Shown: positions 51,931 through 63,891 of the stretch, piece by piece
How the letters are laid out: each line of letters opens with the position of its first letter
How positions within the stretch are numbered: position 1 is the first letter of the stretch
Source: Portulaca oleracea
Taxonomy: Eukaryota > Streptophyta > Magnoliopsida > Caryophyllales > Portulacaceae
Direction: 5' to 3'
DNA: 64,000 bases
Assembly (NCBI GenBank): GCA_029582165.1
Contig: CM055875.1
Span: 12,191,968 to 12,255,967 of the forward strand
Made by a program: the position numbers and the translations under genes
The notes under the pieces: generated by a model
Databases searched by the model: none
What the model was told of the DNA's origin: nothing
What the model saw: the letters and a program-made list of their open reading frames with translations, nothing else

Positions 51931-53556
51931 GAGCATTCGAGTAGAGATGTTGAAAAGAAGCTTTAGCCGGCAATGGAGATGTTGGGCAGAGGTGGCATTA
52001 GCAGCAGGCCATGGGAGGGAGGGATGGATAGTTGTTCATCTCTTTGGTCCCTTTTCCCCTTGTTTTTGTACGTAGCAATGGCCAGTAAGCACTGCGAAGC
52101 CAAAGTGATGGTGTTGGAGTTTGCTTCTTGCCTTAGGCCTTCCAGTTCCAGCATGCTGTTCCTTCCCCCTCACCTACGCCACCCATTTTTGTTCTTTGCC
52201 TTCTCGCTCCTCATCTCCATGCCCTCTCACCTTTTTTTCCTTTTATTTTTTTTGAGTTTGTAAAAAAAAAAAAATTGCTCTTTGCTTATTACTCATTTAT
52301 TTTGATCATTTTGAATGTGCTTGATGGGTTTGATTTTAATTCGTCATTCTTTCATTCTTTTGACTGACTACCGACCCTTGTTCCCGATCTCGCCTTGTTT
52401 ACCGTGCTTCTGAAAATATTCAATTGTGGGTTTGTTTACATGGAGAGTAGTTTTTGGGTATTGTCTAGCCTTTCCTAAACTTGATAGAAATGGTCAAAAT
52501 CTTCGTCCTGTTGCCTCTCATTATTTTAATCTCGTTGACCAATGTGTGATTTCTTGAGGGTTAATTTATTTGGGTAGATTTGTTTTTGTTACGCTGAGTT
52601 GATTCTCATCGGATTCTTCAAGAGTTCCAATCTAATTCCCCTTGATCCAAGTTATTGTTGGCAGTTAATGCTTTGATTGTTCATCCCAAAAAAAATAGTC
52701 GATTCACTTGTATTAATTAAAGCCTCTTAGATGCTTTCTGTCTACTATTTTGGTGTTACCCTCTCCTCATGCCCAGATTCCGTTTTCTGTTGCAGATTGT
52801 CAAGTTTCCACGGTGTACTAACGGTAAATTAGTTTATTTAATAAAAAAATTGATGAATTAAAAAAGTCTGATTAGTATTTGATTAATGGGTTTAGTACAT
52901 GAAGCTTTAAAGAGCACATTCTGGCTTTGATGATATGAATCTTTACATATAGTTTAAAATAAGGAAGAACAAAGGACAGAAAGTTGGCTGTGACAGAGAT
53001 AAGCATAAAGAAATAGAAGAAAGTGGTGGGAGAAGGAGGGATTTGGAGATGGACTTTGGAGTCAGATAGTTCCTTATGGGAATTATTTTAGTAGTTTCAA
53101 TCTGTTGGCTATGTCTCCTCAGCTCACTTGGTGCGCCCGGAGTCCATGGGTTTTGCTGCCAACTAGGGAAACAGCTACTTCTAAGGTTCCCTTGCCATTC
53201 AAGATAGTCCTCATTAAATAAAGCTAGTATAACTTGTTGATGTTCCCTTCAGTTTTTCTTTCAGCCTTCATCTGCCTTAACTTGTTACTGTCAGGATTCA
53301 GTCACGCTGGTTGCATATGTTCTCCTTCATATCTTTCACTTTGCCTGAAAGTAGATCGTTGGTTAAGTCTAGTTATCTGGTCCCCACCCCGTGTCAGTAG
53401 GTCTAAATGTTGCATTTCCGCATGGATTTACTTGCCTGGTGTATATGATCGATGGTTGTGGATACACTCTGCTGTTGCGGGAGTGTTGATCTAGAATTCA
53501 TTTTGCTTCACTTCTTTGAGTCTGAGTGAAGGAAAACCGGATCTTTGGTGGTCAAC
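51931..53556 (+). other. Upstream region of the NPH3-family gene
   Basis: The stretch holds the promoter and 5' leader of the gene starting at 53557, but I cannot place the transcription start. Overlapping open frames at 51963-52263 on both strands have no recognisable domain. A possible leader intron could end at TTATTTTAG near 53092, but this is only a guess. No transposon is seen between 52300 and 53556. Confidence 0.5.
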
Positions 53557-56500
53557 ATGAAGTTTATGAAACTTGGATCAAAGCCGGATGCATTTCAGAG
53601 TGAGAATAACAATGTGAGGTAAGATCTTCAAACCGAAAGTTGAGACATGCAGTACAATCATTGATCTGGGCTGCTTTCAAATCTATGGCTGCTGTGTTTT
53701 ATGAATCTTGTTTTCCTAGTTACTTGGTTTGGTGGTTGTCCAATTTGGATGCCAATTTGTTCAGCCATCTTACGCAAAACAATTGTAGACCCTGTAGGAT
53801 TGGTCAAGTTTGGTTGACTAACGAAGCAATTTCTTTATGCTGTGATTTCCATCTAGTTACCTGTGATATCAAGTGATCTAAATGGTGTTTTTGTATCAAA
53901 ATTATCAACAAACATGCCCTCTGTCAACTTGTGTCACAGTTAACCATGTTGATATGACTTCTTGTTGGGTTTATGTTCCATTCAACTATCAAGATATGAC
54001 TTTTTGTTGGGTTTAAAACTTGCATTTCTCGATCCCTGTGAACTGAGCCTCAAGCTAACTATGTTGATATATCGTTGGAAAATTGATCAATTTATGATAT
54101 GAAGACTAACCTGAGACAATGACCCCACAATGTGTACGGCTCCTGAGTTTTTGGTGGACTTTTGAACATAATTTGCTACTGTACAAATTGACCTAGAAAC
54201 AACACAAAACATTGCCTTACAACAGTTGGGACTAATAATTACATGTCAATGACATGTTGTAGCAGTGGCACAAAAGGCTTCCTGCGGGATATCTCTGGCT
54301 TCATTATGCAGAATAATAGTATGCTGTTTGAGTTGTGCAGTATTTGTGGTATTAGCACAAGCAGGAAAAGTCAGAAAATTGTGTGATTTGTTGAAATATG
54401 AGAGTCATGGAATGCTTTATGGCAGAATGATAGGTGTCGCGCTGATAAGTTTTTGGGTGCAAAAAATCAGTTGATATAATAACATGTGGATGTGCCATGA
54501 AGTCCATTCTATTACTGGCAACCTTTGGGAGACTAATTTTCTGTTAAGGACCTTTAGAAATCAAATGCAATTATGCCATGATTTTGTTTTTTAATCTATG
54601 GCAATTATGTTATGAATTCTCTTACCCTGGAGCCAAAATTTTCGGAAAATTTCATTCCTTGTCAAGTTGGAGCTGTTCAGCTGGGAAATGCAGATGCAGA
54701 AATTCGTTTAGTACAATTTGATATTTGTGATATTCTGATTTACTGCTTCCCTGTGTTCAATCTTCATCCAATTCTATTGATTTGGTTTGTGAACACAGAA
54801 TTCTTTACTTGTTGCAATCTTCTAATTTATGCATGTTTACCTGCTTAGTTATAGTTGCTCCCCCTCCTTGCCCCTTTGTTTTTATTTTCTGTAGGGAACT
54901 TATTCTTTCCCTCTGAATTCACCTAATATTAATGATAGCTCTGTATGTGCAGGTATGTAGAGACAGATTTGGCTAGTGATATTACTGTACATGTGGGGGA
55001 TGTGAAATTTCATCTGCATAAGGTATGTCAAAACATTTACGGTGTTTGCCACTAGAACAATATATTTGTTTGGGGCACCTTACATGATTCTGTTCACTTA
55101 TTTGCATCATTAAATCTTCTATTATTTCTTAAATCTTAAGACATACTGGGAGGAATTTGTTATATGTTGGGTTGTGCTGGAAGCTCAGGGAATGAAAATA
55201 CTGTGCCCACTGCTGACGTGGTTGAAGAAAAGTTACCCAATCTGGGTGCAAAAAAACCCAGTCGCCAAAAAGAAAAAATAATAAGAAAACAAACTCAGTG
55301 TTGACCCTGAACTTGAATTCTGTTTGAAATTTGAATTAGTGGACCTAGATGATGTCGATGATTAAAGGTTGCTGAAAGCTTGAGAAATTGCTTGTTTCAG
55401 TCAAGTAGGCAATGGTTTCATCCATATCGTAGGAATATACCCTTAGAAGTTAGTGTGCAGTTATAGTGAGAAGCAAATTGTCTCATGATGTTGCCTTCTT
55501 CCATCAGCGAAACCCCACAAAACAAGGCGGGGGGGGAGGGGGATTATACTCATAATACCCCTGGCCCCTCTTGGGCCGCAGACATTACAGGGAATGAGTT
55601 TAAGGATTGACATAGCCACAATTTCTTAAATATTACAGTTTCAGATAAGTAAACAACAACTAGGCAATTATTGTCTTTCCACATACAGTTTGATTGAAAC
55701 AACCTTCCTACAAGTTTAATTCTGAAGTAATTGTTGCAACATGCAAACATATTAGCTTAAACATCATAGCCTCCCTAGTTTTGCAAATTGACAGCAGATG
55801 TTGTGATAACATGTTCATTTTGCTAGATAATGACCTCTGCAGTCTCTTTCACATCTCCTATTCTCATTCTCAAAGAACACCCCCCCCTCCCCCTTTCCAG
55901 GAAAATACCCTGGAGGTTACCAGGAAAGGAATTATTTCTTCTTTTTATTTGGTTTCTGGTGAAGATCAGTGTGGTCTCCTTTATGTCTTGTCTGTTCCAA
56001 AGTTAGTAGTTTTCGTATAATTAGTTCTTTGGTAGAGGCAATATTTTATGGTAGATGATGATAAATTTGACTGTGAGCTTAATTGTTGTGTTCAGTTCCC
56101 CTTGCTTTCAAAGTGCTATCAGTTACAACAGTTGGTTGGAAGGGCAAATGAACAAGGCACTGATGAAGTCACTGTTACAGACTTCCCTGGGGGGCCGGCT
56201 GCTTTCGAAGTTTGTGCTAAGTTCTGCTATGGTATGGCTGTCACTTTGAATGCTCACAATGTGGTTTCCGCCCGTTGTGCAGCTGAGTACCTGGGAATGC
56301 ATGAAACTGTAGAAAAAGGGAATCTTGTGTACAAAATTGATGTATTTCTCAATTCCTGTATCTTCCGGAGCTGGAAGGACTCTATCATATTTCTACAGAC
56401 GACAAAATCAATGATCCCCTGGTCTGAAGATTTAAAATTGATTAGTCAATGTGTTGACTCTATTGCTTGTAAGGCCTCAGTTGATACTTCCATGGTCGAC

Positions 56501-58383
56501 TGGTCCTATTCATACAACCGGAGAAAACTTCCTGAGGAAACTGGAACTGATCCAAATTGGAACGGTGTTAGAGCCTACAAGGTGGTGCCAAAGGACTGGT
56601 GGGTTGAAGACTTGTGTGAGCTCGAGATTGATTTGTATAAGAGAGTGATAGTAAGTATCAAAAGCAAAGACAATATGTCTGGTGAAGTGATTGGAGAAGC
56701 CTTGAAAGCTTATGCCTACCGGCAATTTCCTGGTCTTATCAAGGGTGCATCCCAATCCAGCGACTTGGCAAATTATCGATCTACTGTTGATACAATCATT
56801 TGGCTGCTCCCTGCAGAAAAAGGTTGCATCTCCTGTAGTTTCTTGCTGAAACTGTTGAAAGCAGCCATATTAGTGGGCACTGGTGAAGTGGCAAAGAAAG
56901 AGTTAATGAAGAAAATAGGACAGCAACTGGAGCAAGCTAGCGTCAATGAACTTCTGATAAGGGCACAGGAAGGAGATAGTTTGATGTATGATGTTGATAC
57001 TGTGAAGAACATAGTGCATGAGTTTCTAACCCGGCATCAAAATTGCGAAATTGAGTCAGTGGATGGTGAAGAGACTTGGGAAATGCGGAAACCTGGAATA
57101 TTGTCTGAAGCATCGAAGCTTATGGTTGCAAAGTTAATTGATGGATACCTTGCTGAAATTGCAAAGGATCCTAATCTGCCAGTTTCAAAGTTTGTTGAAC
57201 TTGCAGATATTTTGTCTGGCATATCAAGACCAGGGCATGATGGGCTATACCGTGCCATTGACATGTACCTCAAGGTAATAATTTGTATTCCCATTTCGTA
57301 TCATCCGTGGAAATTGGGTGCATAACTCTTATTTCCCTTTGCCTGTGCATTACTGGGAATGATGGTGTAGTATTTGAATTTTTGGGAGTTAAATTGCTGA
57401 ATTTGGTGATTTACTCCTTCAAATAATGATAAATTTATAATACCTCAATAGTTGATAACCAGGGTCCTGGGTCTTGCATTTCTTGTTTTCGTCCAAAATC
57501 TGCTACAGATGAATGTTGGAATCCAAAATTTGAGTAATAATGGAATCTCACCAAAGCTGTATAAATTCAGATATGAAATTTGGAAAAAGCTTACATCTGG
57601 ACTTGTTTTGGTTGGGGGGAGAGGGGGGGGGGGGGTTGGTTGGATTTACCGTCCCACATCTAGACAGTTTACGATAAATGAAGCTCAAGATAGACAAGGC
57701 TTTGTGTGTAGAAAGACAGACTTGGGAAAATTGGGGGTAAATGGCCGGTGGGGGTAAAAAAAAAGAGTACCTTTTCTTTTCCTCATTTTTCTGGTTGCCT
57801 CTTTGTTGAGCAGAGAAATTAAATTTAGTTAGGGAATGTGATTGGAATGCAGGTACACCCAGAAATTAGCAAGAGTGAGAGAAAGAGGATATGTGGAATG
57901 ATGGACTGCAAGAAGCTGTCAGTAGATGCATGCATGCATGCTGTGCAGAATGAAAGGCTGCCAATGCGAGTGATAGTCCAGGTGCTTTTCTTCGAGCAGG
58001 TTCGTGCTGCAGCTACGTCTGGTACAAGTACCCCTGACCTCCCCAGGAGTATTCGCGACTTGAACAATGGGTCCCACAGGAGCTCCAGGTCCACCCCTAA
58101 CGGAGATGAAGAATGGGATGCCGTTGCTAGTGCTGACGAACTTAGGACCTTGAAAACTGAGCTTGCTGCATTGAAGTTAGAGAATGCCAGAGGTAGTGAT
58201 AAGCCTGGCTTCAATAAAGTGAAAGGGCTCCTTTTGACAAAGAAGATCTTTGGCAAGCTTTGGTCTAGCAAGGGCAGCAGTGCCGACACCAGTGGCTCTG
58301 ACTCTTCTGAGACTCGTAGTTGTGCAAATCCTGAAGATGTTAAGTCAACTTCTTCTGGAAATAGAAGGGTTTCAGTTTCCTAG
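53557..58383 (+). CDS. BTB/POZ-NPH3 family protein (NPY-like), four exons, 613 aa
   Basis: Exons are 53557-53618, 54953-55022, 56096-57274 and 57853-58383. All introns are GT-AG and the frame is continuous (44, then 393, then 176 codons). The protein starts MKFMKLGSKPDAFQSE, the hallmark start of this clade. The BTB domain (about residues 30-130) includes DITVHVGDVKFHLHKFPLLS and AFEVCAKFCYGMAVTLNAHN. The NPH3 domain (about 190-470) includes DWWVEDLCELEIDLYKRVI, ISCSFLLKLLKAAI, YDVDTVKNIVHEFL, AKLIDGYLAEIA, and ERLPMRVIVQVLFFEQVR. The C-terminal tail is Ser-rich with a short coiled coil (ELRTLKTELAALKLENAR). Family members act at the plasma membrane in phototropin and auxin-transport signalling, and many bind CUL3. 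Overall likeness is closest to NPY proteins, but the exact orthologue is not settled. No stops or frame breaks are seen. Confidence 0.95.
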
Positions 58384-59400
58384 TTTCATTCTGCTGACAT
58401 TATAGTCTTGATGCTCGTAACTTCTGATTTCCTTTTAACCTTATTTCTTTCGTCCCCTTCTCTTGTAACATTAGCATGTCCAGAACTAATGATTTATCGT
58501 AACTTTGCTAAAAATGCAAGCATGTCGTAGGGACAATCTGTCTACTGACTGGAAAAAAACTCAACAAGTGCAGAAGGCGAGCTTTATCCTGCCGAATGTA
58601 CAAAGCTTGGGCGTTGAAAGGCATTGAGGGCATGGTGAACAATCTCAGAATCTCATTTGTCCCACTGCTGGAATTTTAACTTCACCAGTTTCACAGATGA
58701 GTCGAGCTGAGACAAATGATACGTCATGAATGAACCTAAACCTGACCTTTCCATTCTTAAGGGTTAACTAAATCTGATGAAATGAAGGATTTTCATTGAT
58801 AACCTCTACTGGATGGTTGAGATAGGAACTAACTTTATATTCATTCGCACGCATTCTTGATTCACACGACAAAGTACCAGTTTTGTAAGAGAGGTTGAGT
58901 GTGAAAGGTAAGGCATCCGCTCGACACTTATCACGTGGAATACATTTTTCATGGAGAAAAAACATATACCATCAAATATATGATTGTCATTACCAACTTA
59001 CCAAACTAAATCATCGATATACACTGCATTTACTCCAATATAAGCAAGATGAGAGGGAATTCTTTACCATAGGAACTTTGACCCTTTTACAATTCCAACA
59101 AAGCCACCTGCCAGGCTAACACTGTCGCTCAACAATGAGCACTATCTCAAAGATAAATTGTTCTAGCTTTAAAATTAGTTTATCACTCTCATCTATTTAG
59201 GTAGTCAACATTGGGTAGAGTAGATTTATCACTATTTGAGACAGCTTGTCCTTTTGCTACTTGAATTGTTAGGCGCCATGTGCTTCGAGGTTTGGTGTAG
59301 TATTTTAAATTAAATTTCCTTTTTTTGTGAAAATTTGACAATATGAATGTACATTCTTTATTTGTCCCCTGTTTGTTTGGTAATTTTGTTTGTTTGTTTG
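58384..59400 (+). other. 3' side of the NPH3-family gene and intergenic DNA
   Basis: The 3' UTR follows the TAG at 58381-58383; no canonical AATAAA is seen in the first 400 bp, so the end of the transcript is not placed. The rest to 59400 shows no gene or clear repeat. Confidence 0.4.
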
Positions 59401-59419
59401 TTTTTTTTTTTTTTTTGGT
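59401..59419 (-). other. Poly(A) tail of the LINE
   Basis: A run of T on the plus strand, preceded by a GTTT repeat, gives a minus-strand poly(A) about 40 bp after the RNase H frame ends. This marks the LINE 3' end. Confidence 0.7.
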
Positions 59420-59457
59420 ATGGGTAGACAAAAGACATAAGAAAGCTAAATTACTCG

Positions 59458-59651
59458 TTAAAGAAGGGATTCCCTCTTAGCCTTCCTCGCCAAAGTGTGT
59501 GCTTCCTTGACAATTTGCCTACTAATTTTGGAAATGCTACAATAACTAAAATTTAATCGCAAGGTCCTAAAATTATTTAACAAGATGGAAAAAGTTGGGT
59601 GCACTGTAGTTGCTCGTCGAAATACATCCACGACTAGCATTGCATCCGTGT
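59458..59651 (-). pseudogene. LINE RNase H, C-terminal half
   Basis: The minus strand reads DAMLVVDVFRRATTVHP, then ILLNNFRTL and ends EAHTLARKAKRES. This is the C-terminal pattern of plant LINE RNase H domains (D..xvv ... aHxLAR). It continues the frame broken off at 61312 on the other side of the solo LTR. Confidence 0.75.
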
Positions 59652-61306
59652 TGTAGACACCCGAGTTTTTTTACTGGAAAAAGCTTATTGGGAGTAATAA
59701 GAAAAGAGGCTAGAATGAAAGCAAAGCCACTGTGTCTTCCTCAATCAAAAGTCACAGAGCTCAATTAAAAGCCATCGGGCCAACCCACTACAAAAGCCTT
59801 CATTTTCCACCCTTTCCACACACATGTGCTCACACTTTTGAATCCCATTTTTTCAACAAGTCTCATTCGTCTTAGCTCTTTTTATGAGGGTAAAGTACAC
59901 ATCATAAGCTTTCCAACGCCTTTTGAATTGTCTCAATCAGAGTCCGGATGAAAGAGTTATGGTCGTTTGAAATTGGACTAGCCAGATACCAAGGCCATGC
60001 GGCCATGCACAGTTCCAGGCCCAGAAACCAAGCCCATGAGCACTGTCAAATCCGCACGGCCTTGGTAAACTCACCATGGCCGCACGACCTTCATTTCATC
60101 ACAGATGGCCCGCTCCTTTGCCACGTCAGCAATCCGTGCACTGTGTTGCTATTGGCCGCACGATCTTGCTCAATCAGAATCAAATTCACGCGCCATTTCA
60201 TTCCCCATCTAATCCCATGATCCATTCCATGGCGCCTTTGACTAATGCAAAGTCAAAGGCCGTACGACCATGGCATTGATTATGAGCATGATCTTTGGAT
60301 CATGCTCTATTCCCTATCCAAATATACTCCCCTTCCTTAGCTATAAATACCCTTCATTTCACCACCCAAATCATCAACTTCAATCATCAACTCTTATCAT
60401 AAACACTCTCTACTATCATCCTTTTCCCTCTCAAAGTCTTTTCCCTTCACACGTCAAAATCCCGACATACTGCGACCATAATCATCAAACGTGCTTGTCT
60501 TGATTAGCATTGATCTTTAAACAAGGTTTGATTGTCTTGTTTGTTATTACTAGGTAGCCACACGGTCATTTGGTAAACTTTTGTGCTTCGTTTCTTTTAA
60601 ATATTGTTACATTTTGCATGGTAAATATGATGTTGTGAAACCTCCTAAACTTCTCCCCGCTCTATTTCATGTTCAAACTCGATTTTAGTACAGTCTGTTT
60701 TTAAAACATGCGGGTCTAAGAATTTTTTAATTCTTGGACTCGTAACCTTACCCCCGGGCTTGAAATTCGGGTTCGTAGAGTTTACTCTATTTCTTTTTGG
60801 TTCGTTGATTTCCTTAAATCAACTACCGACTCCACTTTTCTATATCTTAACCGGTATAACCCACCTCTTATGCTCGTCGGGTCATATAAATTAAAATGAA
60901 TCGATATCCTCGACATCCATATTAGTGGGCCGACCCAAGGAAAATCGGCATAGAATCTAGCCAAGGTTGCATGGCCATGGCTGGGTCCTAGCCCCTTTTC
61001 CATGGGTTGGTCAAAAATGGGCCCTTGGCCTAACTCCACCCATGGCCGCACGACCTTGGGGTCAGTCCAGTGGCCTGTCGTGTCCTATTCGGCCCCCAAA
61101 TTTGGAATTAGGTGGCCATCAGTACATTGTTTGAATGATTCAGCCAGACTCTAAGTGAGATGACACGAATAAGGTTTGCAAAAAATTGAAAATATTTTGT
61201 AAAAATAAAAAATATCCTTATTTAACGATTAAGCAACCTTAGTTGGCTCCCAATCACAACCTATGCAGTGCAACATAAAAGAAGGTGTAATAACCGGGGT
61301 CCTACA
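59652..61306 (+). mobile_element. Solo LTR (1655 bp) inserted in the LINE RNase H
   Basis: The segment begins TGTAGACACCCGAGTTTT and ends GGGGTCCTACA, with the 5-bp duplication CGTGT at 59647-59651 and 61307-61311. No internal retrotransposon sequence is present, so it is what unequal recombination between two LTRs leaves. A TATA box, CTATAAATAC, lies at 60341-60350. GC-rich CCATGGCCGCACGACCTT-type motifs cluster upstream at about 59990-60270 and recur at about 61040. TG..CA ends and the perfect duplication make the call firm; the family is not determined. Confidence 0.88.
60341..60350 (+). promoter_or_regulatory. TATA box of the solo LTR
   Basis: CTATAAATAC is followed about 30 bp later by TCACCACCCAAATCATC, a plausible start region. 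The GC-rich motif cluster ends about 70 bp upstream. Confidence 0.65.
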
Positions 61307-61311
61307 CGTGT

Positions 61312-61921
61312 AGATCTTTACCCTTCTAAATTCCCTCTAGTACGCGTCCCTGAGAGCGCTTTCAATGGCTTGGAGTTTTGTTTGTAAAGGGGATAACCCG
61401 AGTATTTTCCCTGCTCCGACTGCTATCCTAGTTCCTTCTACCTTGAGGACCTATCCAGTGTCCCCTTCGAATGTTGCCTTATCCCAAGCCCCATCACAGA
61501 AGTATTCTACTATGTCTGGACCTCCCAAGCCCATTCTCCAAATGAAGATTTTGTTGTCATCTTCCGTTAGTGAAGTTGCCGCCTTTGTCGTATCTTGACA
61601 TGCCCCTGTGGGACTTTGTCCTCTGAGCATGTCCAAATCATTTTTTACCCAGCTCATTACTTCCTTTATAAAGGGAAGTGAATTGTCAAAGATCTTCCTA
61701 TTTCTTCCAATCCAGACATTCCAAATGATGCATAAGAATTCTTGGACCAAGTAGACCTCATTCTCCTTTTGGTTGAATGGCAGAGTTAACCAATTGTGTA
61801 TCCATCTAGCTAAAGGCACCTGTGTAGATTGCTGATTAGTTATGCCCAGGCTTGAAGCTAACCTTATTACTGTTGTCCAGTCACACTCCTTGAAGCAGGT
61901 GACAGGAGGGCAGACTTCCAA
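61312..61921 (-). pseudogene. LINE zinc-binding region and RNase H N-terminal half
   Basis: From 61921 down: CFKECDWTTVIRLASSLGI, FLCIIWNVWIGRNRKIFDN, then RNase H start FCDGAWDKATFEGDTG with the first catalytic Asp. Reading continues to the CGTGT site at 61312 and resumes at 59651. This layout (zf-RVT then RVT_3) is typical of plant non-LTR polyproteins. Confidence 0.8.
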
Positions 61922-62940
61922 CCCTGAAGTTGCTTTTCATTGTTTTCCAGTAGGAACCCAAAATGTGATGTTCCGTTCTTTTAACTACCGGGGGAACACC
62001 CAAGTACTTGGTGAAGGAGTCTTCAACTTGGCACCCAAACAAAGTTGTTAGGCCTTCTTTCTCCAAATTTGTAACGTTGGGAGACACCATCATATGGGAT
62101 TTCTCCATGTTAATCATTTGTCCCGATATGAGGCGAAATTCATCTATAATGTTCTTCAGGTTTAGACAGTGAGTTGTCGATAATTCTGTGAAAATGAGTG
62201 AATCGTACGCAAAAAATATGCGTGTCAACATCGGGCTTCCTCTTTCAACTTTAACTCCCATGATTTGTTGTCTACTCTGTGCTAATGTCATATTAGAGGC
62301 CAGAACATCCAGGCACAGAAGAAACTGATATGGAGAAAGAGGGTCTCTCTGTAGTAAACCTGCCTCCGGGATAGAGAAGGGAGATGGGTTACCATTAACT
62401 AAAACAAAGTACCTGACAGAGGTTACGCAATCCATAATGAGATTGACCCAATGCGTTGGGAAACCTACCACCTCCAACACCTTCTTTAAAAACACCCAGC
62501 TGATGCGCTCATAGACCTTGTTCATATCCACTTTGATGGCAGCAAGCTTCTTACCTTGGAGTTTCCCATTAATATAATAAAGTATCTCATGTACTAAGAG
62601 ACAACTGTCCCCCATCATTCTCCCCGGTATGAAGGCATTCTGAGTCTCTTCCATTAGCTCTTGAAGTATGCCGCAGAGCCTGTTTACCAGACACTTGCTT
62701 ACGAGCTTGTAGACCACATTGCAAAGGCTAATAGGTCTTAACTCTGACATCTTTGTTGGGATGTCTCTCTTTGGAATTAGAGCAATGTATGCATAATTGA
62801 TCTCCTTCAGAATTTTCCAGAATTTAGCATATGCAGTACTACTCAAGATACACCGGGTCCAATCGTTGGCCAAAATTTTTGATAGAATCCTATCGGAAGA
62901 CCATCACGGCCCGACGCTTTAAAAGGTTCAATTTGTTTGA
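61922..62940 (-). pseudogene. LINE reverse transcriptase, catalytic box lost
   Basis: The RT motifs read ALIPKRDIPTKMSELRPISL, TQNAFIPGRMMGDSCLLVHE, AAIKVDMNKVYERISWVFL, GLLQRDPLSPYQFLLCLDVL and IFFAYDSLIF. The family has KAYDR, RQGDPLSP and FADD at the last three. The first Asp of FADD has become Tyr, and the Gly of QGDP has become Arg, so the enzyme is inactive. The frame is otherwise open for 330 codons. Confidence 0.88.
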
Positions 62941-63133
62941 GAGCTAGTTCCGCTTCCTCCCTCTGAAAAAAGGTCTAGAGATGGATGAGATGTGGTTGGG
63001 AGATAGGGACTTATTATAGTTTTGTAAGAACCTCATCACAGTTGTCTCCTTCACTAAGGACAAGCCATCATCTGTCTTGCTAAATAAGGTATAAAAATAA
63101 AGCTCCGGTTCACCTGTTATTGCTTCTTCTTTG

Positions 63134-63891
63134 TCATGCCAGATCCCATTGTATCCTTGAATACCCTTTATCCGAGTGCACTGCATGTCGTCTGACCTTA
63201 AAGTTCCGAAAGAAGAACTTGGTCATTCTATTCTCTTCCAAGTTCCACTTCAATTTTGCTCTTCTCCAATAGGTTTCAACAAGGTTGATGTCCTCTATTG
63301 CATTTGAGTGTTGTTTGCAATAAGCTTCAATCGCAGAGCTTTCCAGCCCCATTTCCTCCAGAGCCGTCTGAGCCTGTTTGATCTTTTGTATTACTTTAGC
63401 CAAAGGGTTGGCTCGCCCTTTCTTCCAATTGGTACACCGAATTTTGCAGCACTCTCTCAACTTGCCAAGCCTCCTCATCGTTCGAAGACGTTTGTCCTGC
63501 CTTGCCTCTCCATCTGCTATTTCTCCTTAAGCAGAGCTATGAGTTCCTCCACCTGAAGAGGCCATGCCTCAATTTGGTACCCACCCCTTCTGCGTTTCTT
63601 TTCCTCAAATTCATCCATGAAGATGATGGGACTATGGTTAGACAGTAAGATAGGTAAATTCATAACATATGTTTGGCTTAGCTTGAATCCCAACTTGGTT
63701 ACTGTAAGCTCTATCCAACGTTTTTAGAACTAGTTCATTGTTCATCCTCTAATTAAACTATGTGTATTGCATCTCGGTTGTTGGGACGTCGAACAATTGT
63801 ATTTCAAACTTCCATGCTGTCAATTGGCTCCTTTCCTGTATGGTTTGTGATCTACCTAGTTTCTGGTGACTATTCTCCACTTGGTTAAAAT
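63134..63891 (-). pseudogene. LINE endonuclease C-terminus and linker
   Basis: From about 63740 down, LVLKTLDRAYSNQ and SNHSPIIFMDEFEEKK match the end of the LINE endonuclease (the usual SDHxPI has Asn for Asp). After stops, the linker is read at 63478-63134 with LSKLRECC-like repeats, IEDINLVETYWRRAKLKWNL and RMTKFFFRNFKVRR. The N-terminal endonuclease core is missing. Confidence 0.72.

Larger units (their letters stand above)
59401..63891 (-). mobile_element. L1-type LINE, decayed, split by a solo LTR
   Basis: On the minus strand from 63891 down: end of the endonuclease, linker, reverse transcriptase, zinc-binding region, RNase H, short 3' UTR and poly(A) at 59401-59419. A solo LTR (59652-61306) interrupts RNase H. 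The 5' part (ORF1 and most of the endonuclease) is missing; the boundary at 63891 is the start of another LTR. Several stops and lost catalytic residues show it is dead. Confidence 0.85.

Noticed and set aside
51963..52263. Paired open frames on both strands upstream of the host gene
   Set aside because: No recognisable domain, no clear start context, and both frames rest on the same short segment; left as unassigned.
57452..57757. 101-codon frame inside the last intron of the NPH3-family gene
   Set aside because: It spans a G-run and lies between clean GT-AG splice sites that join conserved NPH3 exons.
60782..61051. Minus-strand frame of 89 codons in the solo LTR
   Set aside because: Opposite to the LTR promoter, no domain; composition follows the GC motifs of the LTR.
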